From Bryobacterales bacterium (lineage in GTDB: Bacteria; Acidobacteriota; Terriglobia; Bryobacterales; Bryobacteraceae): 64,000 nucleotides of DNA. Location of the stretch: assembly GCA_009697505.1 (NCBI GenBank), contig SHUD01000005.1:1-64000 (forward strand), given 5' to 3'. Position numbers and translations under genes: made by a program. Shown here piece by piece: positions 22,532 through 29,343 of this stretch (positions are counted from its first letter, which is position 1; each line of letters starts with the position of its first letter). The notes under the pieces were generated by a model. The model was not told the origin of the DNA and made no database searches. It saw nothing but the letters and a program-made list of their open reading frames with translations.

Positions 22532-25500
22532 TTAAACCGCCGCCATTGCGGTGGCCATCGCGGGCGGCGCGGCGGCCACCGGCAGCGGGTCGAATTTCAC
22601 GCTCACCAGTTTGGAGACGCCAGGCTCCTGCATGGTCACGCCATAGAGCGACTGCGCGGCTTCCATAGTGCGCTTGGCGTGCGTGATAACGATGAACTGC
22701 GTGTCGTGCGACATTTCTTTGAGCAGGCGCGTGAGGCGCTGAATGTTAGGCTCATCGAGCGGCGCGTCCACTTCGTCGAGGATGCAGAACGGACTCGGCG
22801 TGTAACGGAAGATGGCCATCAACAGCGCCATCGCCGTCAGCGATTTCTCGCCGCCCGAAAGCAGCGCGATATGCTGCAGGCGCTTGCCGGGAGGCGACGC
22901 CATGATGTCGATGCCGCTTTCGGCGAGGTTGCTTTCGTCGGTTAGACGCATCTCGCCCACGCCGCCGCCAAACAGGGTCTGGAACATCTCCTTGAAATTG
23001 GTGTTGATGTTCTCGAAGGCTTCCTGGAAGCGCTTGCGGGATTCCGTGTCGAGTTCCTGAATGGCCTTCTCGGTGTCGCGAATCGAATCGAGCAAGTCCT
23101 GCCTCTGCGTGTTCAGGAATTCGTAGCGCTGCTGCGCTTCCTGATACTCTTCGAGCGCCTGCGGATTCACCGGTCCCAGCGCTTCGATGCGCGCGCGCAC
23201 TTCCTGATAACGCTGCTCGGATTCTTCGACGCCCATGGCCTTGACCGCTGCCGCGTGGTTTTCCGTCCTGGCACTTTCCAGCAGCGCCGCGATCTCCTGC
23301 GCTCCGGCACTCAGTTCCTTGTGGCTGGTTTCGTCGAGATACTTGAGCTCCGCTTGCTTGCGCACCAGTTCGAGCTCGATCCGCGAGCGCTGTTCCTGCG
23401 CGGCCTGCGCGTCGCCGCGCAACGTCTTCAGTGCTTCATCGAGCGCCGCCAGAGCCTCGCGGCCGCCGGCTTCCTGCGCGGTGAGCAATTCGACCCGTCC
23501 GGTGGCTTCCGCGGTGTGCTCGTGGAGTTGCTGGGCGCGCTGGTCCAGCTCGATATTATCCGTAAGGAGATGCGCGCGCTCCACGCCCATGCGTTCCAGG
23601 TCACGGGCAAGTTGTTCCCGGCGCGCGGTGAGCTGTTGGATCTGGGCTTCCAGGCGTCCTGCCGCGGTTTTTTCCGCGCGGGCACGCTCTTCGAGTCCCG
23701 CGAGTCCAGCGCGCAACACCGAGTATGCCTCGCCGATGGCGTGGACTTGCGCTTGCAATCCATCGAATTCGCCGCGTGCCACTTCGACGGTCTTTTCCTG
23801 ATCGAAGCGGGCCTGCTCTTTTTCGGCGACCAGAGTCTGATTGATTTCGCGCTGGGCGCGCGCCTGTTGGTCCTGCCGTGCGAGGCGTTCCAACTCCAGG
23901 CGGGCGGCGGAGAGGCGCGAACCCGCGCGGGCGTATTCCTCGGCCAGCTTGCGCTGTTCGTGGTCCATCGCCAGCGCGTCTTTTTCCTGCGTCTGCTGCA
24001 AGCCGCGCACCTGCTCCAGTTCTTCGGCGAGCAGGGCCGCGCTGCGCTCCAGTTCTTCGAGCGCGGCGGTACGCTCATCGGCTTCGCGGTCGCGGACTTC
24101 CACCTGCGCCGTCAATTCGCGCAGTTCGCGCTTGAGCGCCAGCGGGCCGCCCGAGGATTTCTTGCCGCCGGTGACGGTGTGGCCGTGGTAGCTGGCTCCA
24201 TCGGGCAGCAGGAAGTAGCAATCCGGGTGCGCTTCGGCCAGGCGCGGAGCGGCGGCGCGGTCATGGACCAGGAAGCAATGCGCCAGGCGCGAGAGGAATC
24301 CTTGCGGCGCGGCGGAAAATCCGTTGGTCAGCCGCACGGCATCACGCAGCGCTCCGGCGACGGAAGGCTCGGAAGAAAGGTCCGGGATCCGTGTCGCCGT
24401 ATCCGTTGCGGAGTGCACCAAGAATGTCGCGCGTCCATCGGATTCCGCGCGCAGTACTTCCACGCCGCGCTCGGCGTCATTCCAGCCGTCGACGACCACG
24501 TACTCAAGCTCTTCGTGCAGGAACTCTTCGCACGCGCGTTCCCAATCCGGGTTGGTGACTTCGACGAAATCCGCCAGCACGCCCAACGGGCGGAAGCCTT
24601 CGGGCTGCTGCTGGAACAAATGCTTCACGGATTCGGTCGTGTACGCGCGGTGCGACAGAATACCTTCGAGCGATTCCTTGCGCGCTTTCTGTTTCGAGAG
24701 CAAATCACGCAGACCGTTGAGCGCTTGGCGCGATTCAATGACGCGCTCGCGCCTCTGCTTTAGCTCATCTTCGACGCGGCGGCGGCGGCCGGTCAGGGAT
24801 TCCAGTTCCAGTTGCCGTGCCGAGAGGCGCGTGGAAAGCTCGGACTTGCTCTGCTCCAAGCGGGCAAGATCCGCCGTGGAGCATTCTTCTTCTTTGCGGG
24901 CGCGGGCCGCGTCGCGTTCCATGGACGCCAGGTACTCGTCGGCTTGCGCGAGTTGGTTGCGCAGGCCTGATGCTTCATTGAGCAACCGAAGAACCGCCTG
25001 ACGGGCGGCTTCGAGTGACTGCTCCCGCTCCCGCAGATGGATCTGCAGAGCGTCGCGCTCCCGGGCCTTCGCGTCGAGCTGTTGGCGGGCGTCCTGGACA
25101 TCGCGCTCCATCCCCGCGATCGACTCCTGATGTGCCGCGATCTCGGTGGACTCGCGCTGGTGCCGCTCGTCCAGTTCCCTGGTTTCGGTCTCGCCCGCGG
25201 CCATGCGCTCTTCCAGCGCCCCAATCTGCCGGGCCTGCAATTCCACGCGGCTGCGCGTGCGCTCGGATTCCAGATTCAACTCGGCAACGCGGCCGCGCGC
25301 GGATGTCAGCGCCGCTTCCACCTGATAACAGGATTCCTGCGTGCGCGTGTACTCCTGCTCCTTGGTTTGCACCTCAGCGGTGAGCGTTTGAAAATTGGTC
25401 TGCGCCTGGCCCAGGTCGAGCGCGAGCTTGGCGGCCTCGCTTTCCAGAAGGCGGAAGCGGCCCGCGACGGCGTGCCGCAAGTGGTTGAGCATCTCCGCGC

Positions 25501-26254
25501 GCAGTTCTTCGTAGCGCTTGGCTTTGGAGGCCTGCCGCTTCAGAGAATTGGCCTGCCGCCCGACTTCTTCCAAAATGTCGAACACGCGCGCGAGATTTTG
25601 CTTGGCACTTTCGAGTTTCGATTCGGCCAGGCGCTTGCGGTTCTTGTACTTTCCGATGCCGGCCGCCTCTTCGATAATGGCCCGGCGGTCGGCGGGCTTG
25701 TTCGACAGAATCTGGCCGATGCGGCCCTGCTCGATAATGGCGTAGCTTTCCGGACCCAGGCCCGTGCCCATGAACAGATCCTGAATGTCGCGCAGGCGGG
25801 CCGTCTTGCCGTCAATTAGGTATTCGCTTTCGCCGGACCGGTACAGCCGCCGCGTGATGGTGATGTCGGCGGGCTTCTGGTGCCCGTTGCCGTGCGCGTG
25901 GTGGCCGTTCGTTCCGCTCGTTCCATTGGTTCCATGCGTCCCGTTGAGCACGCCGGCTTCGAGCAGCTTGTGCTCGCGGTGTGCTTCCGGATCGCTCATG
26001 GTCAGCGTGACTTGCGCCATGCCCAGCGGCTTGCGCTCGCGCGTCCCGGCGAAGATCACGTCTTCCATGCGGGCCCCGCGCAGACTCTTGGCGCTCTGCT
26101 CGCCCAGAACCCAACTGATGGCGTCGCTCAGGTTGGACTTGCCGCACCCGTTGGGACCCACGATCGCGGCCACGCCGGAGCCGTGGAACCGCATTTCGGT
26201 GCGGTCGTAAAACGACTTAAAACCTTGGATGTCAACGCGCTTGAGCTTAAGCAA
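22532..26254 (-). CDS. smc: Chromosome segregation ATPase SMC
   Basis: A 1240-residue protein with N-terminal Walker A GPNGCGKSN at about 33-41, QGRIGQ, long coiled coils rich in E, R, A, L and Q, a hinge domain around 520-650 (LGVLADFVEV), and the C-terminal signature LSGGEKSLTAMALLMAIF and Walker B FCILDEVDAPLDE. It forms the SMC-ScpAB complex that organises and segregates the chromosome. A Gly/Asn/Thr/His-rich stretch at about 103-128 in the head domain replaces the usual beta-strand segment and is unusual. The gene stands alone; no scpA/B nearby. Confidence 0.95.
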   Translation of the reverse strand: MLKLKRVDIQGFKSFYDRTEMRFHGSGVAAIVGPNGCGKSNLSDAISWVLGEQSAKSLRGARMEDVIFAGTRERKPLGMAQVTLTMSDPEAHREHKLLEAGVLNGTHGTNGTSGTNGHHAHGNGHQKPADITITRRLYRSGESEYLIDGKTARLRDIQDLFMGTGLGPESYAIIEQGRIGQILSNKPADRRAIIEEAAGIGKYKNRKRLAESKLESAKQNLARVFDILEEVGRQANSLKRQASKAKRYEELRAEMLNHLRHAVAGRFRLLESEAAKLALDLGQAQTNFQTLTAEVQTKEQEYTRTQESCYQVEAALTSARGRVAELNLESERTRSRVELQARQIGALEERMAAGETETRELDERHQRESTEIAAHQESIAGMERDVQDARQQLDAKARERDALQIHLREREQSLEAARQAVLRLLNEASGLRNQLAQADEYLASMERDAARARKEEECSTADLARLEQSKSELSTRLSARQLELESLTGRRRRVEDELKQRRERVIESRQALNGLRDLLSKQKARKESLEGILSHRAYTTESVKHLFQQQPEGFRPLGVLADFVEVTNPDWERACEEFLHEELEYVVVDGWNDAERGVEVLRAESDGRATFLVHSATDTATRIPDLSSEPSVAGALRDAVRLTNGFSAAPQGFLSRLAHCFLVHDRAAAPRLAEAHPDCYFLLPDGASYHGHTVTGGKKSSGGPLALKRELRELTAQVEVRDREADERTAALEELERSAALLAEELEQVRGLQQTQEKDALAMDHEQRKLAEEYARAGSRLSAARLELERLARQDQQARAQREINQTLVAEKEQARFDQEKTVEVARGEFDGLQAQVHAIGEAYSVLRAGLAGLEERARAEKTAAGRLEAQIQQLTARREQLARDLERMGVERAHLLTDNIELDQRAQQLHEHTAEATGRVELLTAQEAGGREALAALDEALKTLRGDAQAAQEQRSRIELELVRKQAELKYLDETSHKELSAGAQEIAALLESARTENHAAAVKAMGVEESEQRYQEVRARIEALGPVNPQALEEYQEAQQRYEFLNTQRQDLLDSIRDTEKAIQELDTESRKRFQEAFENINTNFKEMFQTLFGGGVGEMRLTDESNLAESGIDIMASPPGKRLQHIALLSGGEKSLTAMALLMAIFRYTPSPFCILDEVDAPLDEPNIQRLTRLLKEMSHDTQFIVITHAKRTMEAAQSLYGVTMQEPGVSKLVSVKFDPLPVAAAPPAMATAMAAV

Positions 26255-26399
26255 AACTTAGCCCTCCAAACATATAGACGCGTCTCGGGGGGACAAATCA
26301 ATCCTAAACTGAATCCAAGGGAAAGTAAAGCGTGAATAGTACTGCCAATTGGGGTTGCCCAAAAAATAGCCCTATATCTTGTGTTGCCAGGGTCTCCCA

Positions 26400-27515
26400 C
26401 TACCGAATGCAGTCGATCATCGCGGCGACCAGCATGTCGACGTTTTCCATGGTCGCCAGCGGACCCATCAAGCCGACGCGGAAGATCTTGTTGGCCAGCG
26501 ATGCGTAGCCTCCCCCGATGTCGATGCCGTACTTATCCACCAGGGCCTTGCGGCTGCGGGCGGGGTCGACTCCGTCGGGCACGTGGATGGCGTTAATGGT
26601 GGTGATCCGGCGGGCCGGATCGGTGACGAACATGCGGAAGCCGGCGGCCTCGATGCGGCGCACGAATTCCGCGTTCACCCGCACGTGGCGGTTGAAGCGG
26701 TTCTGCACGCCTTCCTCGCAGACCAGCGCCAAGCCTTCGTGCAGCGCGTAGAAGGAACTGATGGGCGCGGTGTGATGATAGCGATGCGCGCCTTCGTAGT
26801 ATTCGAGCAGCAGCTTCAAATCCATGTACCAGACCGAAGACGGCTTGGTGCGCGCGCGCAGATTTTCCACGGCGGCGGGAGAAAGCGTGATGGGAGACAG
26901 CCCGGGTGGGCAACTCAGCCCCTTCTGCGTGCAGCCGAAGGCGACGTCGATGCCGGCCGCATCCGTGTTGATGGGGAGCGCTCCGATGGAAGTCACGCAA
27001 TCGGAGATAGTCAGCGCGCCGGTCGCACGCGCGGGGCGCGTGATCGCCAGAGGATCCTGCAGGACGCCCGTGGAGGTTTCCGCGTGCACGAACGCCACCA
27101 CATCGGGGCGCTCTTGGTTCAAGAACTCGGCCGCCTGAGCTTCCGTCACGGCTTCACCAAGAGGCACGGTGAAGCGCACAACCGTCGCGCCATGCCGCTC
27201 GCCCATCTCGGCGATACGTCCGGCGAAAAAGCCGCCCACGAACACCGCGAGTTTCTGGCCCGACTCGACGAAATTGGCGACCGACGCTTCCATGCCCGCG
27301 CTGCCGGTGCCGGAGATCACCTGCACGAAGGAATTCTGGGTGCCATAAACGGCGCGCAAGCCCTGGCGGATTTCCTCGTAGACCTCGAAGAAGAAAGGAT
27401 CGAGATGACCCACGATGGGCTTGGTCATGGCCTCGTAGACGCGGGGGGCAACCTGCGACGGTCCCGGGCCGAATAGAAGGCGGCGTGGAGGGTTCAAATT
27501 GGACATTAAGTCCAT
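26400..27515 (-). CDS. Alanine/serine-glyoxylate aminotransferase family protein
   Basis: A PLP-dependent aminotransferase of fold type I class V, 371 residues. It opens LLFGPGPSQVAPRVYEAM and has SGTGSAGMEASVANF (phosphate loop), ETSTGV, DCVTSIGALP and the lysine motif GCTQKGLSCPPGLSPI around 190-205. It transfers amino groups between alanine, serine or similar donors and glyoxylate; purine-derived ureidoglycine is another substrate in this subfamily, so the precise reaction is open. The start could be 2 codons later (MSNLNPP). Confidence 0.88.
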   Translation of the reverse strand: MDLMSNLNPPRRLLFGPGPSQVAPRVYEAMTKPIVGHLDPFFFEVYEEIRQGLRAVYGTQNSFVQVISGTGSAGMEASVANFVESGQKLAVFVGGFFAGRIAEMGERHGATVVRFTVPLGEAVTEAQAAEFLNQERPDVVAFVHAETSTGVLQDPLAITRPARATGALTISDCVTSIGALPINTDAAGIDVAFGCTQKGLSCPPGLSPITLSPAAVENLRARTKPSSVWYMDLKLLLEYYEGAHRYHHTAPISSFYALHEGLALVCEEGVQNRFNRHVRVNAEFVRRIEAAGFRMFVTDPARRITTINAIHVPDGVDPARSRKALVDKYGIDIGGGYASLANKIFRVGLMGPLATMENVDMLVAAMIDCIR

Positions 27516-27559
27516 AGTTTAGCAATGTGCGGGGATTTCGCGCACACTGGTGCCCATGA

Positions 27560-27565
27560 TATAGT
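27560..27565 (+). promoter_or_regulatory. Candidate -10 element of the tRNA-Val gene
   Basis: TATAGT ends 12 nt before the first tRNA base, which suits a short leader. A good -35 box at the expected distance is not evident, so the site is only tentative. Confidence 0.3.
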
Positions 27566-27577
27566 GAAGTTCTTTCC

Positions 27578-27654
27578 GGGCTCGTAGCTCAGTTGGTTAG
27601 AGCGCCTGCTTGACACGCAGGAGGTCACAGATTCGAGTTCTGTCGAGCCCACCA
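27578..27654 (+). tRNA. tRNA-Val (anticodon GAC)
   Basis: The 77-nt sequence folds as a standard cloverleaf: acceptor GGGCTCG/CGAGCCC, D-arm GCTC-GAGC, anticodon stem CCTGC/GCAGG with loop TTGACAC (anticodon GAC), T-arm ACAGA-TTCGAGT-TCTGT, and encoded ACCA 3' end. GAC decodes GUC and GUU valine codons. The 3' side borders a small accessory patch. Confidence 0.97.
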
Positions 27655-27663
27655 TTTCTCAAT

Positions 27664-27684
27664 GACTTAACGGTTCGTTAAGTC
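27664..27684. terminator. Perfect hairpin just after tRNA-Val
   Basis: GACTTAACG and CGTTAAGTC form a perfect 9-bp stem with a GTT loop, 9 nt after the tRNA 3' end. It lacks a T tract, so it could be a weak terminator, a tRNA-processing structure or a recombination site. Confidence 0.4.
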
Positions 27685-27739
27685 GTCAGACCCCCGGCTC
27701 TGACAGCACAGTATCTCAGTTAGCGTTGTCAAAACGTTG

Positions 27740-28021
27740 TCACCACGCTTGAGCTGCGTTGTTGTCACGTTCGGCCAGCAGATTCTCGCATTGCACGCCC
27801 AAACGCCCCGCAAGGGAATAGGCCTCCATCGCGAGGTTAATGATCGCGTCTGGGTCCGGGATCTCGTTCCGTGGCGACGCTCTATTCAATATCTTGAGGT
27901 GGGTTTGATTCGTGACAAAGTCATAAATCACCAGGGCGTGAACGTAGTCGTTCCGCTTTTGGGCAAGCTCATCGGCCTTGTTTAAAGCCCACGATCGAAT
28001 CGAAACCGGATGGTTTGTAAC
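27740..28021 (-). pseudogene. C-terminal remnant of a HEPN-like protein
   Basis: The minus-strand frame from 28021 to the TGA at 27740 reads NKADELAQKRNDYVHALV followed by a helical tail (PDAIINLAMEAYSLAGRL). R-N-x-x-x-H is the signature of HEPN nucleotide-binding or RNase domains. No start or N-terminal half is present in frame; the adjacent frame ends with SALQDKLQTIRFRFDRGL, which looks like the preceding helix, so a frameshift at about 27985 is likely. The protein is probably nonfunctional. Confidence 0.5.
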
Positions 28022-28140
28022 TTATCCTGAAGGGCGGAGGCACGTGCTCGGCAAGACTGAGACAGGTATCCGGACGGCTGTGCGAGAGGCTTTGCAGTTG
28101 TGCGGGGAAGTCGGCATGTTCGGCGGAGGTTTGATCTAAG

Positions 28141-28407
28141 ATGGAGACAGGGACTTTCTGGATGCCTTTTGAACCGAACGCTTATAAGGATTATCAATGG
28201 ATTGTGGCTGACCCACGGCTTTTGGGTGGCAAGTTAGCGATCCGAGGAACGCGGCTATCGGTCGCCCTGATCCTTGAAGCTCTTGCAAATGGGATGACCC
28301 TCGATGAGATTGATTCTGCATTCGATTATTCTTTCCCTCATGAGGCCTTGCCCGAGGTGTTGAAAGTCGCCTCCGAACTTACCGATTCTTTCCATGTGGC
28401 TGCTTGA
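28141..28407 (+). CDS. DUF433 antitoxin
   Basis: A protein of 88 residues with the DUF433 winged-helix-like pattern: WIVADPRLLGGKLAIRGTRLSVALILEALANGMTLDEI, then a helix. DUF433 proteins commonly pair with DUF5615 PIN-like toxins (VapB45/VapC45 type) and act as antitoxin and repressor. The gene overlaps its partner by 14 bp. It lies 0.5 kb after tRNA-Val in the accessory patch. Confidence 0.88.
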   Translation: METGTFWMPFEPNAYKDYQWIVADPRLLGGKLAIRGTRLSVALILEALANGMTLDEIDSAFDYSFPHEALPEVLKVASELTDSFHVAA

Positions 28408-28735
28408 CGCCAACATGGACGTCCACCTAGTCCGAACGTTGAACCAACTTGGCGTTTCCTGTGACACTGCCGCCAATCGTGGCTGGAAAGCATTGGCGAA
28501 TGGCGAGTTGGTAGCAGCGGCAGTTGCGGCGGGCTTCACCTGTCTATTAACTCGCGACCAACTATTCGGTGAGTCAGCGGCCCGCGCACTGAATGCTTTC
28601 TCGACTTTTGGCGTCGTCGTTGTCGACCTGCCACAGCAGCGCTGGCAGGCGTATCAAGAACATTTCCTTGCAGCATGGGGTGTGAGACCCATCGAACCGG
28701 TAGCTGGTGCCTTGTTTCACCGGCCTCAGAAGTGA
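28394..28735 (+). CDS. DUF5615 PIN-like toxin
   Basis: Protein of 113 residues starting MWLLDANMDVHLVRTLNQLG, with the first acidic residue of the PIN-like fold at D5, then LLTRDQLFGE with a second, and a C-terminal VVVVDLP strand. This matches DUF5615 (Mut7-C/PIN-like) ribonuclease toxins. The gene overlaps the DUF433 antitoxin gene. It appears intact, in contrast to the second DUF5615 copy at 51.5 kb. Confidence 0.85.
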   Translation: MWLLDANMDVHLVRTLNQLGVSCDTAANRGWKALANGELVAAAVAAGFTCLLTRDQLFGESAARALNAFSTFGVVVVDLPQQRWQAYQEHFLAAWGVRPIEPVAGALFHRPQK

Positions 28736-28861
28736 CCGCTCCGCGATACCGCTGGGGAAAACCGAGGGCGGGATTCGGAGTGCCGTGCACGAGGCGCCAC
28801 AGCTTTACGAGGAAAATCGGCTGGGCCAGGAGATTGCGCCAGCGACGGCCTGCCAGCCGCC

Positions 28862-29134
28862 GATTCCGATCTCGCGCCGCCGCCGGTTATCAGCGTCGCA
28901 TTCACGGGCAGCAACTCGAACGTTCCAGTGACGGTCACCGCGGATCTGGCCAACGGCTCCGCCGATGATGGCAATGCGCTGCGCTACAATGCCGCGGACC
29001 AGAGCTGGAAGTTCAATCTCTCGACCAAGAACCTGTCGCAGGCCGGCACGTACACGATCAGCATCGTGTCCGGGAACATTAGCCTGTATACGGTGAATCC
29101 GGCAAACTGCTCCATCGCCTTCGAAAGAAAGTAG
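28862..29134 (+). pseudogene. C-terminal fragment of a secreted protein, PxKF-like domain
   Basis: In the frame that runs on from the toxin stop, the sequence from about 28886 reads VISVAFTGSNSNVPVTVTAD, then GNALRYNAADQSWKFNLSTKNL and AGTYTISIVSGN, ending in AFERK. This is like the C-terminal PxKF-type beta domain of large secreted proteins. There is no start codon or signal peptide and the N-terminal side is non-homologous, so it is likely the stub of a gene removed by deletion or insertion. Confidence 0.55.
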
Positions 29135-29343
29135 GGCGCGGCGCGCCAAAAACTAACAGCCGGATCCTGCCCTAACTATCTGAGCCGATAGGGCATTGAC
29201 TTCAAGTGCATTCTAAGCTAGTCTCGATAGCGGATAGGTCCATCCGTCGGGCCGCCTTTTTTTAAAACAAGTTAGCGGCAAAGGTAAGGATCTGAATCAA
29301 TAGCCGATGCGTATATATTAAGATGACGGGAGGTAGGTTCATA
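29135..29343. promoter_or_regulatory. Leader region of the DUF1592 operon with hairpins and a T tract
   Basis: About 210 bp with GCCCTA/TAGGGC (about 29171-29194), then CGGAT/ATCCG and a run of seven T at 29257-29263, followed by AT-rich sequence and the ribosome site. A hairpin plus T tract ahead of a gene suggests an attenuator or a terminator for the preceding fragment. I cannot match it to a known riboswitch class. Confidence 0.3.

Noticed and set aside
22517-24763. Plus-strand ORFs within smc
   Set aside because: Coding shadows of the reverse strand without start signals.
27655-29330. Complete integrated element at tRNA-Val
   Set aside because: No integrase, no direct repeat of the tRNA 3' end and no phage genes seen; only a patch of remnants.
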